A stretch of DNA of 64,000 nt from Mesorhizobium sp. WSM3626. Its GTDB lineage: Bacteria; Pseudomonadota; Alphaproteobacteria; Rhizobiales; Rhizobiaceae. Shown here one piece after another: positions 9,904 through 19,049 of the stretch (position 1 is the first letter of the stretch; every line of letters starts with the position of its first letter). The DNA is taken from the NCBI RefSeq assembly GCF_000513935.1, contig NZ_AZUY01000023.1, positions 20,386 to 84,385 on the forward strand, read 5' to 3'. The notes under the pieces were generated by a model. It was not told the origin of the DNA. It saw nothing but the letters and a program-made list of their open reading frames with translations, and made no database searches. The translations under genes were made by a program, and so were the position numbers.

Positions 9904-9932
9904 GGGAACCTTTTGCCGGCAGGCGCATCCAA
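9904..9932 (+). promoter_or_regulatory. Putative ECF-type promoter of the sigma-factor gene
   Basis: GGGAAC at 9904-9909, a 15-nt spacer, and GCATCCAA at 9925-9932, ending 71 bp before the sigma factor ATG. The identical two blocks with the identical 15-nt spacer recur before the DUF4142 gene (10707-10735). GGAAC-type -35 boxes are typical of ECF sigma factors, so autoregulation is the natural reading. Confidence 0.7.
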
Positions 9933-10003
9933 CGTGCAGTCAAGCGCATGTTCGAAGAAGGCGCCTGTTCGAAGGGGCGCCTGTTCGGGGAGATCCGGTC
10001 GCG

Positions 10004-10690
10004 ATGAGCAAGCTCGCAACGCCCGCCACGGCACCCATGGTTGCCGAAAGCCTTTCCGGCGACATGCTGCTCGTCCACAAGGCGCAGGCGCGCGAGCCGA
10101 ATGCTTTTCGCGCCATCATGAAAATACACAACCAGAGGCTCTACCGCATCGCGCGCGGCATTCTGCGCAACGACGCCGAAGCCGAGGATGTTGTCCAGGA
10201 GGCCTATGTCAGCGCCTTCGCCAGCCTGGCGGCATTTCGCGGCGAATCCACGCTCGCCACCTGGCTGTCGCGCATCGTCATCAACGAAGCGCTTGGCCGC
10301 CTGCGCAAGAAGCGTCGCACAGTGGATATGCCTGACAATCCGGAAGCGCAAATCATCCGGTTTCCCCTCAATTCCAACGACGATCCGGAGCGCGCGATGG
10401 CGCAGCGGCAGATTCTCGCACTTGTCGAACGAGCGACCGACAACTTGCCCGACATTTACCGCATGGTCTTCGTCGCCCGCGTCATCGAGGGCCTGAGCAT
10501 GGAAGAAACCGCCGATTTGCTTGGCGTGCGGCCGGAGACCGTCAAGACGAGACTGCACCGGGCCCGTGTCCTGCTACGCAAGGCGCTGGACGATGAAATC
10601 GGCCCTGTGCTGCTCGATGCCTTCCCGTTCGCCGGGCGGCGCTGCGAGCGACTGACCCGGGCGGTGATGGAACGGCTGGGTTTCGAATGA
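10004..10690 (+). CDS. ECF-family RNA polymerase sigma factor
   Basis: 228 residues. Region 2 (about residues 35-100) has DAEAEDVVQEAYVSAFASL and GESTLATWLSRIVINEAL; region 4 (about 140-190) has GLSMEETADLLGVRPETVKTRLHRAR, the -35 recognising helix-turn-helix. A C-terminal extension of about 30 residues (FPFAGRRCERL) contains a cysteine. No anti-sigma gene is adjacent. A matched promoter precedes this gene and the next one. Likely target is the DUF4142-cupredoxin operon; the inducing signal, perhaps redox or copper stress, is inference. Confidence 0.92.
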   Translation: MSKLATPATAPMVAESLSGDMLLVHKAQAREPNAFRAIMKIHNQRLYRIARGILRNDAEAEDVVQEAYVSAFASLAAFRGESTLATWLSRIVINEALGRLRKKRRTVDMPDNPEAQIIRFPLNSNDDPERAMAQRQILALVERATDNLPDIYRMVFVARVIEGLSMEETADLLGVRPETVKTRLHRARVLLRKALDDEIGPVLLDAFPFAGRRCERLTRAVMERLGFE

Positions 10691-10706
10691 TGCGGTCCTG
10701 ATTTCC

Positions 10707-10735
10707 GGGAACGTTTCTCTCCGCCCCGCATCCAA
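10707..10735 (+). promoter_or_regulatory. Putative ECF-type promoter of the DUF4142-cupredoxin operon
   Basis: GGGAAC (10707-10712), 15 nt, GCATCCAA (10728-10735), exactly matching the motif before the sigma gene. It ends 61 bp before the DUF4142 ATG. Confidence 0.75.
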
Positions 10736-10796
10736 TGAGCGTCAACTGAAAGATTTGAGCCCGGCACCTCTTCGCGGCCGGGCCAAGGAGGATACC

Positions 10797-11321
10797 ATGT
10801 TCACCCGATATACCGTTGCCCTTGCCGCCCTGCTTCTCGTCGGCGCCGCCCCGGTCTCGCAAGCCGCCGACAAGCCGACCGACCCGCAGATCGCCCATAT
10901 CGCCTATACGGCAGGCGTCCTCGACATCGAGGCTGCCAAGCAGGCGATCAAGACATCGAAGAACAAGGAGGTCGTCGATTTCGCCAAGGACATGGAGCGC
11001 GACCACGAAGCGGTGAACAAGCAGGCGCTTGACCTCGTCAAGAAGCTCAAGGTGAAGCCCGAGGACAACGCCACCAGCCAGGCGCTGACGAAGGCAGCGA
11101 AAGAGGAACGCGCCAAGCTCGCCAAGCTGAAAGGCGCGGCCTTCGACAAGGCCTATATCGAAAACGAGGTCGCTTATCACAAGCAGGTCGATGGCGCGCT
11201 CGAAACCCTGCTCATTCCCTCGGCCAGCAATGCCGAGCTGAAGAGCCTGCTCGAGACCGGCCTCAAGATCTTCCAGGGCCACGAGCAGCATGCCGAACAC
11301 GTCGCCGGCATGCTGAAATGA
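10797..11321 (+). CDS. DUF4142 periplasmic protein
   Basis: 174 residues with a signal peptide (residues 1-23, cleavage after SQAA). The mature part is highly helical and rich in Lys, Glu and His, with DFAKDMERDHEAVNKQ and GHEQHAEHVAGML, the ferritin-like four-helix pattern of DUF4142. Family function is unknown; metal or oxidative stress roles are suggested by context. AAGGAGG precedes the ATG. Its stop overlaps the cupredoxin start by 4 bp (ATGA), so translation is coupled. Confidence 0.88.
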   Translation: MFTRYTVALAALLLVGAAPVSQAADKPTDPQIAHIAYTAGVLDIEAAKQAIKTSKNKEVVDFAKDMERDHEAVNKQALDLVKKLKVKPEDNATSQALTKAAKEERAKLAKLKGAAFDKAYIENEVAYHKQVDGALETLLIPSASNAELKSLLETGLKIFQGHEQHAEHVAGMLK

Positions 11322-11641
11322 AAGCGGGCGCCTTGGATCAACTGGCGTGGCTGGCAATGCTGGCGCTGACCTTTGCGGCGGCGCCGGCGACGGCCGCAAC
11401 CATCCAGGTGACGATCGACAGGCTCGTCTATTCGCCGGCAAGCCTCCAGGCCAAAGTCGGCGACACGATCGAATGGGTGAACAAGGACGTGGTCGCCCAC
11501 ACGGCTACCGTGAAGGGTGGCTGGGACGTGATGATCCCGCCGAAATCCAAGGGACAAGTGACCCTCAAGACAGCGGGCGCGGTGGATTATTTCTGCCGCT
11601 TCCATCCGAACATGAAGGGCCATCTCGATGTGGCGCCCTGA
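11318..11641 (+). CDS. Cupredoxin (plastocyanin/amicyanin-like blue copper protein)
   Basis: 107 residues with a signal peptide (about residues 1-27). The mature domain has type-1 copper ligands: His in VVAHTAT near residue 61, then Cys, His and Met in FCRFHPNM near residues 92-99. It should be a periplasmic one-electron carrier or copper-binding protein. Translation is coupled to the DUF4142 gene. Amicyanin normally pairs with methylamine dehydrogenase, which is absent, so a general redox or copper role under the ECF sigma factor is more likely. Confidence 0.9.
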   Translation: MKAGALDQLAWLAMLALTFAAAPATAATIQVTIDRLVYSPASLQAKVGDTIEWVNKDVVAHTATVKGGWDVMIPPKSKGQVTLKTAGAVDYFCRFHPNMKGHLDVAP

Positions 11642-11663
11642 ACCGGTCCAGCCGCAGGACCGG

Positions 11664-12890
11664 TCAGGACATCATAGCCAGCCATGCAGTGCCGAACGCG
11701 AGCGTGATCAGCGTCAGCGGCAGCCCGACCTTGAAGAAGGCACCGAAAGACAACGGTGTGCCTGCCGATTTGGATTGTTCGGCGACGATCAGGTTGGCGA
11801 CCGAGCCGAGCAAGGTGAAGTTGCCGGCCAGCGTCGAACTCATGGCCACCACCAGCCAGGCGCGCTCGGGGTTCTCCAGGCCGGGGATAAATGGCCTGAG
11901 CGCCAGCACGGCCGGAACATTGCTCATGATGTTGGACAACACCGCGGTGAAACCCGACAGCCTCCAGACATCGTCGAGCCCGATGTTCTTGGCCGAGGCG
12001 ATCATGTCTGATGTCAGCAGCGTCTTTTCCGCGCCCGCAACCACCACGAACAGACCCGCGAACATGAACAGCAGCGGTCCGTCGATCTCGCGGTAGATGC
12101 GCGATGGCTTGATGGCGCGGGTGAGCAGCAGAATGGCCCCGCCAATGAGCGCCGCCTTGGCTACGGGAACACCGGCGAAGAAGGCGATCGCCAATCCGAT
12201 GCAGACGACCACCGCCTTGAGCACCTGACCGCGATGCATGCGGCCGCGCGAGATGTGTGGGGTCAGTTCGCCGTTGCGGGTGAATTCGGCGCGATAGACG
12301 ATGCGCACAATGACGATAACGGCGACAAGGCCAAACAAGGCCACCGGCGCGAGCGCCGCCGAAAAGGCCGGATAGGAAATGCCAGATAGCGCGCCGATGA
12401 CCATGTTCTGCGGATTGCCGGTGATGGTGGCGACGCTGCCGCAGTTCGAAGCGGTGGCGGTGGCGATCAGATAGGGGATGGGGTTGCGGTTGATGACGCG
12501 GGTGACGTGGACGACGATCGGCGCCATGACCAGGCAGATGGCGTCGTTGACCAGGAAGGCCGACAGCACGCCGGTCAGGAGCGTCACCATCACCAGGAGC
12601 ATGAACGGCGCATGCGCGTGCTCGATGGCGATTGCGCCGAGACCGCGAAAGGCGCCCGATACCTTCAGATGCGCCACCACGATCATCATGCCGAGCAGAA
12701 GCGTGATGGTGTCGAAATTGATGGCGCGATAGGCGTCTTCCATGCTGAGCGCGCCGATGGCGATCATCGCCGCGCCGCCAAGCAGCGCAATGCCTGCCCG
12801 GTCAAGCCGCAGGCCAGGTATTCGGCCGATGGCCACTCCGGCATAGGTGAGGACCAGGATCAGCAGTGCCGCGGCGCCTGTCAATGTCAT
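11664..12890 (-). CDS. SLC13 / ArsB-NhaD superfamily anion transporter
   Basis: 408 residues, almost wholly hydrophobic with about 10-11 transmembrane segments. INFDTITLLLGMMIVVAHL and ASNCGSVATITGNPQNMVIG match the CitMHS/ArsB-like ion transporter superfamily; the Asn-Pro-Gln-Asn loop is the family's re-entrant signature. The substrate (dicarboxylate, arsenite, Na+/H+) cannot be told. It converges on the cupredoxin gene with only 22 bp between stops. Confidence 0.82.
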   Translation of the reverse strand: MTLTGAAALLILVLTYAGVAIGRIPGLRLDRAGIALLGGAAMIAIGALSMEDAYRAINFDTITLLLGMMIVVAHLKVSGAFRGLGAIAIEHAHAPFMLLVMVTLLTGVLSAFLVNDAICLVMAPIVVHVTRVINRNPIPYLIATATASNCGSVATITGNPQNMVIGALSGISYPAFSAALAPVALFGLVAVIVIVRIVYRAEFTRNGELTPHISRGRMHRGQVLKAVVVCIGLAIAFFAGVPVAKAALIGGAILLLTRAIKPSRIYREIDGPLLFMFAGLFVVVAGAEKTLLTSDMIASAKNIGLDDVWRLSGFTAVLSNIMSNVPAVLALRPFIPGLENPERAWLVVAMSSTLAGNFTLLGSVANLIVAEQSKSAGTPLSFGAFFKVGLPLTLITLAFGTAWLAMMS

Positions 12891-13040
12891 CGGTAGAAGC
12901 CCTGCTCGATCTGTCCGCGCACCGATGCCGGCCGCCCGCGATTCACGTGATCCCAGCTTTAGCGCGATGTCGGGATTGATGCCAAACGGCTACGTGGACT
13001 ATTGGCGGAGAATATCTGAAGGCCGATGGCGCGGGTGCCG

Positions 13041-14003
13041 CTAGCGTCGGTAGAAATCCAGCCGCTGTTGCAACGCCTGCGGTGAAAACAGCTGCTCGAC
13101 TGTCTGCCGCGCCTTGCGGCCGACCGTCGCCCGCAGGCCCGGGTCGGCTTTGAGATCCGCCAAGATCCGCGCCGCCTGTTGCGTCGTTTCAAACAGGAAG
13201 CCGTTTTCGCCATGCCTGATGTGGTCGGCGTAGCCGCCATTCGCATGGCAGACCACGGGCAAACCGCAGGCCATCGCCTCGAACACCACGCGGCCGAACG
13301 TCTCCACATGGGAGCCGGTGCGATAATAAAAGACGTCGAGCGTCGGCAGAAACTGTTCGGCGGCAACTTCACCCTGCGGCAGGAGTTCGAGTTGCGGATG
13401 CGGCGCAAGCCTGCCCTTGAGTGGCATGCCGCCCTGAATCCGCACCGCAATGCCATCGCCAAGCAATGCCTCATAGAGCGCAACATCGTCGGCGTGGTGC
13501 TTGTCCGCCGTGTCGCGGCTCAGCCGCCCTACCCTGAACGGACCGCTTGGCCTTGCCGGCAGTGGCGAGAAGCGCTCGATATCGATCGGCGAGGCATGGA
13601 CGACGCCTTCGACCTCCAGCATGCGCCTCTGAAAGTCGGAGATCAACACCAGTTCGGCAGCGGGCCAACCCAGCAGGCGCGGCCTGCGTGTCGTCAGAGC
13701 GATGATCTTGGGATGAAAGGTGTTGAAGACATAGATCAGCCGGTGCGGCCGCGGGACCAGATAAGGCCACATCTTGTTGCGCCAATGCGCGCCAAGAAAG
13801 ACATAGGTGCCACCATCCGGCACATTGCGTGTTGCCGGTGAGACGCGGCGTATCGGAAATTCCCGCATCAGGTCTTCGGATACGCGCGACGAGGTTGCCC
13901 AGAGGCGCACCTGCGAGCCGGCGCTCAACAGCCGATACAACTCCAGGGTTTCGCGCTCACTGCCGCCAAACGGGTTCTGAAAGCCGTTGAATAAATGGAT
14001 CAT
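13041..14003 (-). CDS. Glycosyltransferase, GT4-like
   Basis: 320 residues. The N-terminus NGFQNPFGGSERETLELYRLL contains the GGSE motif of GT-B glycosyltransferases, and FGRVVFEAMACGLPVVCHANGGYADHIRHGENGFLF near residues 225-262 is the nucleotide-sugar binding E-x7-E region of GT4. It lacks about 40-60 residues relative to many GT4 enzymes. It probably adds a sugar to a surface polysaccharide; donor and acceptor are unknown. It stands alone with no polysaccharide cluster beside it. Confidence 0.82.
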   Translation of the reverse strand: MIHLFNGFQNPFGGSERETLELYRLLSAGSQVRLWATSSRVSEDLMREFPIRRVSPATRNVPDGGTYVFLGAHWRNKMWPYLVPRPHRLIYVFNTFHPKIIALTTRRPRLLGWPAAELVLISDFQRRMLEVEGVVHASPIDIERFSPLPARPSGPFRVGRLSRDTADKHHADDVALYEALLGDGIAVRIQGGMPLKGRLAPHPQLELLPQGEVAAEQFLPTLDVFYYRTGSHVETFGRVVFEAMACGLPVVCHANGGYADHIRHGENGFLFETTQQAARILADLKADPGLRATVGRKARQTVEQLFSPQALQQRLDFYRR

Positions 14004-14214
14004 GATCGCGGTGCTTACTGGGTTCTATCCCGGCGCGTTTCGCCATTCATTGCCTGCCCCCAAGGGGCGTGCCGTACCCGTGAACCGCACGATCGAGGGA
14101 CTTAAGAGGCAGGACTATTTCCGGCGATACTTCCTACATTGCTTGCCCGGAGGAAGCACACAGACAAGCAAGCGTCAAGGAAGCGGCCGGTGCGAGCTCG
14201 CTGCGAGGTCGCCG

Positions 14215-15003
14215 TCAGTGGACGGTAGCGATGCTGGGCAGAGACACCAGGGAGGCTTCCGCCGGATCGAAGCTGACCTGATCGCGCCCGTTCGACTTGG
14301 CGGCATAAAGCCGTCTGTCGGCGGCGGAGAATATTGCCTCGTAGGTGGTCGGCCCGCTGAAGCTGGTGCCGCCGATGCTGACGGAAAGCGGGCAGGAGCG
14401 GCCGCCTGGGGAAAAGTCCATTTCGCGTATCCGTCGGCGGATGCCTTCGGCAACCAGCCAGGATTGCGAGGGGTCGACACCGGGAAGGAATACGCCGAAC
14501 TCCTCGCCGCCGATCCGGCCGACGATATCGCCGCCGCGCAGCTGGCCCTTGATCGCCTGCGCGATCAGTTTGAGCGCCTGGTCGCCGCAATCATGGCCGA
14601 GACGGTCGTTGATCGACTTGAAATGGTCGGCATCGATGATCAGCAGCGCGCCGGAACGGGTCTCTTCCTGCTTGCGGGTCTGCTCGAGATAGGCCTCGAC
14701 CAGCATCGAGAAGGCGCCGCGGTTCAGCACCGCCGTCAGGCTGTCCGTCGCGGCGATGACGCTGAGGTCGCGCTGGGCTATCGCCAGCTGGCGGATCTTC
14801 CACATCAGGAAAAACAGAAACGAGCCACCCAGCACCAAGGGCAGCAGTAGGTCGGTCAGCTTCGCGCGCCAGACAGATTCGGGCGAAAGATAGGGGAAAT
14901 TGAACGAATCGACGAAAAACGCCACGGCGATAAAGAATGCCGTGCCGGCGCCGGTGACGGCGATCACCCTGCCCCAGCTGGTCGGCGACAGGTCCAGCTT
15001 CAT
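14215..15003 (-). CDS. Membrane-bound diguanylate cyclase (GGDEF)
   Basis: 262 residues from MKLDLSPTSWG. Two N-terminal membrane segments (about residues 9-33 and 50-72) anchor a GGDEF domain (about 95-255). The active-site loop is GGEEF, catalytically competent, and an RGGD product-inhibition I-site lies exactly five residues before it. The protein should make c-di-GMP from GTP with feedback inhibition. There is no recognisable sensor domain beyond the short membrane region. Confidence 0.92.
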   Translation of the reverse strand: MKLDLSPTSWGRVIAVTGAGTAFFIAVAFFVDSFNFPYLSPESVWRAKLTDLLLPLVLGGSFLFFLMWKIRQLAIAQRDLSVIAATDSLTAVLNRGAFSMLVEAYLEQTRKQEETRSGALLIIDADHFKSINDRLGHDCGDQALKLIAQAIKGQLRGGDIVGRIGGEEFGVFLPGVDPSQSWLVAEGIRRRIREMDFSPGGRSCPLSVSIGGTSFSGPTTYEAIFSAADRRLYAAKSNGRDQVSFDPAEASLVSLPSIATVH

Positions 15004-15203
15004 CCCTTCCACTCCGTTAGCCGTCCCTACTATGACGTGCCAACGCAAACAAAATGATAAGACTTTCCTTTCAATTCGACATCGGATGACGGGGAGACGA
15101 GATCAGATGGCCGGGAGCGGGGCACGATCGCCCAATAGCGGCCGTGTCCCGGTTGTGGAAGCAAATTTACTCTCCGCATTTCGGAGCGGGAGCAATTCCG
15201 AAG

Positions 15204-15425
15204 TCAGCGGGTGGACGCCGGCCCAACCGCCTCGGCGACGAAGGATGCCGCGATCAGGTCGTCGGCATCCAGCTGCAAGGAATCGCCGCCAGCTCCCATG
15301 ATGGCCGCGACCTTGTGAAAGATTTTCATCTCATGGCCGGAAATTTCGGCATTCTGCATTCGGGCCCTGAGGTCGGCGATACGCCGCCCCAAGGCAGGGG
15401 ACGTTCCAATCTCACGTTTCGACAT
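15204..15425 (-). CDS. Small conserved-looking hypothetical protein
   Basis: 73 residues from MSKREIG. The predicted helices RIADLRARMQNAEISGHEMKIFHKVAAIM are followed by an acidic tail. GGAGGA is placed about 9 bases before the ATG, which supports translation. No family was recognised and no membrane segment or signal peptide is visible. Confidence 0.55.
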   Translation of the reverse strand: MSKREIGTSPALGRRIADLRARMQNAEISGHEMKIFHKVAAIMGAGGDSLQLDADDLIAASFVAEAVGPASTR

Positions 15426-15695
15426 AACCTGGTTTCTCCTCCCCCAACCCATGCTTGTTTTGCCCCACCCATTCGCTTGCCCGCACATTGCCCTTTATGA
15501 GGCTCCACGAATACAAGCCCCCGAACGCGCAGTTTTGGCCAAGGTTCCAACACGGCCAGATCACGAAATAATTCCAGAGCCCGGCTGGCCCGGAACTTCT
15601 GTTCCAGCTTCCATCACACGGCGTGGCAGCACCGACAGGCAAGGGTGAAGGTCAAGCGGCCGCGTGAAGTTATGCGGCGTAAGCCATTGAAAAAA

Positions 15696-15772
15696 TGGCG
15701 ATCCCGACAGGATTCGAACCTGTGACCATCGGCTTAGAAGGCCGGTGCTCTATCCAGCTGAGCTACGGGACC
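15696..15772 (-). tRNA. tRNA-Arg (anticodon TCT)
   Basis: 77 nt including an encoded CCA (15696-15698 on the complement). Acceptor arm GGTCCCG pairs with CGGGATC, the D-arm contains AGCTCAGCTGGATAGAGC, the anticodon loop is CTTCTAA and the T-loop is GGTTCGAATCC. Confidence 0.97.
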
Positions 15773-15819
15773 GTTGGCCGGCCAATGGGCCGGCTGAAAT
15801 ACTTGGCGCTGGCCGCCGG

Positions 15820-16125
15820 TTAATGCGTCCAGGGCGTCCTGCGGTCATAGCGGAAATTCTCCGCATAGGAAATCTGGCGGCGCTTGGTCTCTTTCGGCTC
15901 CTCGACGCGGAAGGCAAGCCCTTCCTTTTCGGCGTAGGCAACCGCTTCTTCGCGCGTGTCGAAGGTGAGCCTGATCTGGCTTCTCATGTCTCCCGAGGTG
16001 GTGTAGCCCATCAGCGGGTCGATCTTCTTGCGCATCTCGGGATCGAATTCCAGCACCCAATGGCCGGTCTTGGCCTTGCCGGACTGCATCGCGGTTTTGG
16101 CTGGGCTGAAAATGCGCGCGGACAT
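15820..16125 (-). CDS. NDUFS4-like complex I accessory subunit (ETC complex I family)
   Basis: 101 residues from MSARIFSPAK. The sequence AMQSGKAKTGHWVLEF and the C-terminal YAENFRYDRRTPWTH match the family of the mitochondrial 18-kDa NDUFS4 subunit, which alphaproteobacteria share. It is expected to bind the peripheral arm of NADH:ubiquinone oxidoreductase. The start at ATG 16125 is favoured over a GTG two codons upstream by an AGAGGTGG ribosome site. It lies between two tRNA genes, away from the nuo operon. Confidence 0.9.
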   Translation of the reverse strand: MSARIFSPAKTAMQSGKAKTGHWVLEFDPEMRKKIDPLMGYTTSGDMRSQIRLTFDTREEAVAYAEKEGLAFRVEEPKETKRRQISYAENFRYDRRTPWTH

Positions 16126-16249
16126 GGCCACCTCTTTGTTGTGCGAGGCAGCATCGCCGCCCGTAGGCCGTCATTACTGCGCATTGGCACCGGCGGCAAG
16201 GTTTTTGCACTTGCCATGTAACACCGAAATGAATAGGCAACAGACCGTT

Positions 16250-16326
<77 letters not shown>

Positions 16327-16448
16327 TTTCTCTCTAAAATGCGATACCGATGGCACCGAAGGGGTTTTGCCCTTATTCGCGTTTCACCCTTTCAGGCTCG
16401 CTTCCCTCGCCATTGCCGGCTTAAGCTGCGGCAAACGGGGGATTTGCG

Positions 16449-16730
16449 GTGCTTGGGATCGATGCTTGGGTCTCGCTGTTCGGGCCGGCCTATTTTGCCT
16501 ATGCGGGCGTGACGGTTCCGTTCATGGTGACGTGGGCGATCGCCTGCGCGGCCCTGGCGATGTGGAACAATCGCGAGAGCCGCAGACAGGCCAGGCTGGC
16601 CCCGGGCACAGCTGCCTCCCATTCCTGGCCCGCCAGCATCGGGATCTTCGTGCTGGTCGCGGCCTGTTACATCGCCGCGCATTCCGCCGTTTATGTGGTG
16701 GTCCGGCATTTCGTCAGACTATGGCTGTGA
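16449..16730 (+). CDS. Small hypothetical membrane protein
   Basis: 93 residues from a GTG start. Two hydrophobic segments are visible (about residues 17-38 and 60-85) with a basic loop NNRESRRQAR between them, giving a likely N-out/C-out or hairpin topology. No family recognised. There is no strong ribosome site, so the start is uncertain. Confidence 0.45.
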   Translation: MLGIDAWVSLFGPAYFAYAGVTVPFMVTWAIACAALAMWNNRESRRQARLAPGTAASHSWPASIGIFVLVAACYIAAHSAVYVVVRHFVRLWL

Positions 16731-17062
16731 TTGGCTGCAAGCTCACCGGCTGACGGTGCCACGTTCAGAGCACACCCTCGATATCGGTTTTCGAAAAATC
16801 GGCTCCGACATGTTTCGACGATGCGACTGGTCAGTGTTGTTGGGTGAATGTCCGCTGCGGCAGCACCCGCTCGATACATTCTTAAAGGCAAGCTCGCCGG
16901 GCGAGAACCCCAACCGCCTCATCCCGGCGAGCCTACAACCTGATTTGGAACGCAATCAGGACCGGGGTTAGCCGGCAACCTCATGCTGCAAGACCGGTGC
17001 CAATCTTGTGTGCCAAAATGGGACCGAGGTGGAGACGGAGAATCGCTGGAGCCCTGAAGCCA
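16731..17062. other. 332-bp intergenic stretch without a gene
   Basis: Only short frames without ribosome sites. The segment near 16780-16805 (CGGTTTTCGAAAAATCGGC) is a small inverted repeat that could be a worn intergenic palindrome. Nothing else is supported. Confidence 0.4.
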
Positions 17063-17767
17063 TCAAATCTCGAACTCACCCTGCCCCTCGTCCATGGCGC
17101 TCACGGTCTCGGCGGCCAGTGCCCTTGTGATCGGCATCTTGCGCTCCAGCGCGGTGCGATCCAGGCGCTCCACCACACGCATCGCGGTTGCCAGCGAACG
17201 CTCGATGCGCCGCACCAGATACTGCACGACATGCGGCTCGACCTCGACCTGCCGGTCGGCGAACAGCTTGGTAATGACGCCGGCGAGCAAGAGATCGTCA
17301 GGCTCGTGGATCTCGACGGTCGCCGCCGCCTTCAGCCGCGAGGCAAGATCGGGCAGCTTGACGCCCCAGGCCGACGGAAAGCGCCGCGCCGTCAGAAGCA
17401 GTGTCGAGCCAGCACCGCGCACGGCGTTGATCAAATGGAACAGGCCTTGCTCATCGACCGCGCCGATATCGACATCGTCGATCAGCGCCGGCCGCGCACC
17501 GAGATTGGCGATGCTGTCACCCATGCGCCTTGCGTCGACGGCCACCGCGTTGGCGCGAGCACGCCAGATCGAGGCCAGATGCGTTTTGCCCGAACCAGCG
17601 GGGCCTGCCAGCACCACCACTGGTGCTGGCCAATCCGGCCAGCGGTCGACCAATGCGGCCGCCTGGTTGTTGGTGCCGGAGACGACCAGCTCGTCGCGCG
17701 AGTAACCGGTGCCGTGGCCGAGATCGAGCGGCAGTTGGCGCGGCGGATCGGTTCGCTGGGCAGTCAC
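17063..17767 (-). CDS. hdaA: DnaA-inactivating AAA+ protein HdaA
   Basis: 234 residues from a GTG at 17767. N-terminal RQLPLDLGH is the clamp-binding motif (Q-x-L-x-L-F-like), essential in Hda proteins. An AAA+ core with Walker A GPAGSGKTHLAS and a Walker-B-like ALIDDVD follows, then a DnaA-like lid. It couples the beta clamp to ATP hydrolysis on DnaA, limiting re-initiation. The GTG follows the AI-2E stop after one base (TGACGTG), so the two genes are translationally coupled. The open frame running further upstream is not expected to be coding. Confidence 0.9.
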   Translation of the reverse strand: MTAQRTDPPRQLPLDLGHGTGYSRDELVVSGTNNQAAALVDRWPDWPAPVVVLAGPAGSGKTHLASIWRARANAVAVDARRMGDSIANLGARPALIDDVDIGAVDEQGLFHLINAVRGAGSTLLLTARRFPSAWGVKLPDLASRLKAAATVEIHEPDDLLLAGVITKLFADRQVEVEPHVVQYLVRRIERSLATAMRVVERLDRTALERKMPITRALAAETVSAMDEGQGEFEI

Positions 17768-17768
17768 G

Positions 17769-19049
17769 TCAACGACGCGGTTGCGTGCGATGGCCGCCAC
17801 CGCGATCGGCCGGCAACGGCGGCGCGGGTGCTGTCGCGTGGCCTTTGTAGAGCGGCGATTCCAGATAGCGGGCGATGGCAAACCGCACCAGAACGGCAAC
17901 CGCCGCGGACGCAGGAACAGCAATCAACAGGCCGACAAAACCGAACAGCGCGCCGAAGGCGAACAACGCGAACATGAGCCACACCGGATGCAAGCCGACA
18001 CTTTTGCCAACCAGCCTGGGCTGCAGGATGTTGCCTTCGACGAACTGGCCGATGAAGAAGACCACGGCAACGGCGACGATCATCGTCCAGTCCGGCCAGA
18101 ACTGGACGAAGGCAACGCCGACGGCCAGCACCAGCCCGGTCAATGAGCCGACATAGGGGATGAAGGAGATCAGCCCGGCGAACAGGCCGATGAGGATGGC
18201 GAAGTTCAGCCCCGTCAGCGTCAGGCCGGTGGCATACATGGCGGCCAGCACCAGGCAGAGCGTGCCCTGGCCACGCACGAAGCCGGCGGTGGCGGTGTTG
18301 ATGTCGCGCGCGATGGCGCGGACCGTCGCCACGTTGTCGCGCGGCACCCAGCTGTCGATAACCGCCACCATGCGATCCCAGTCGAGCAGCATGTAGAAGG
18401 CAACCACGGGCGTCACCACGAACAGACTGACCACCGAGACCAGCGCCACGCCCGAACTCCAGATCGAAGTGAAGACCGTGGTGAGCAGGCCGAAACCGGA
18501 GGTCAGCAGCGAGTTCAACCCGTCGCGCAGGCCATTGGCGTTGACGCCGAATTTCTGTTCCAGCCACTTCGGATCAAAGGAGGTGATCAGGCTCTGCAGC
18601 CGCGTCAGGTACTCCGGCAGCTTGCCGGCGAAATCGGCCATCTGCGTCGCCAGCACCGGAATGAGGATGACGAAGGCCAGCACCAGCACGATGAGGAAGG
18701 TGATGAGGATGACCACCGTCGCCATGAAGCGGCTGAGGCCGAGCCGTTGCAACCGGTCGGCGACCGGATCAAGGAAATAGGCAAGCACCATGCCGGCGAC
18801 GAAGGGCAGCAGGATGGCGCTGAAGACATAAAGAAAAAGCGCCAGGATCGTGGCACCCGCCAGCCAGAAGAAGATCTGGCGGCGGAACGTGGCCGACGCT
18901 TCGGCCTCCGCCGCCGTCTCGCCGGCCGGCACGACGACGACCGTCTGGTCGTCCACGGTCTTGCCCAGCGCCACCGCTTTGCGGGCGGCCGGCTTGCGGG
19001 CAGCCTTGCCGTCGATGGGCTTGTCAGCCTGATTTACCGCCTTCGCCAT
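17769..19049 (-). CDS. AI-2E family transporter (PerM-like)
   Basis: 426 residues. A Lys/Ala-rich cytoplasmic N-terminus (about 60 residues) precedes about eight transmembrane segments. The order, two N-terminal segments, a soluble loop near residues 145-210, then a hydrophobic C-terminal block with IGLFAGLISFIPYVGSLTG, is that of the AI-2E exporter superfamily. Members export AI-2 or exchange ions; the substrate is unknown here. It sits between the CDP-alcohol transferase and hdaA in a tight operon. Confidence 0.88.
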   Translation of the reverse strand: MAKAVNQADKPIDGKAARKPAARKAVALGKTVDDQTVVVVPAGETAAEAEASATFRRQIFFWLAGATILALFLYVFSAILLPFVAGMVLAYFLDPVADRLQRLGLSRFMATVVILITFLIVLVLAFVILIPVLATQMADFAGKLPEYLTRLQSLITSFDPKWLEQKFGVNANGLRDGLNSLLTSGFGLLTTVFTSIWSSGVALVSVVSLFVVTPVVAFYMLLDWDRMVAVIDSWVPRDNVATVRAIARDINTATAGFVRGQGTLCLVLAAMYATGLTLTGLNFAILIGLFAGLISFIPYVGSLTGLVLAVGVAFVQFWPDWTMIVAVAVVFFIGQFVEGNILQPRLVGKSVGLHPVWLMFALFAFGALFGFVGLLIAVPASAAVAVLVRFAIARYLESPLYKGHATAPAPPLPADRGGGHRTQPRR

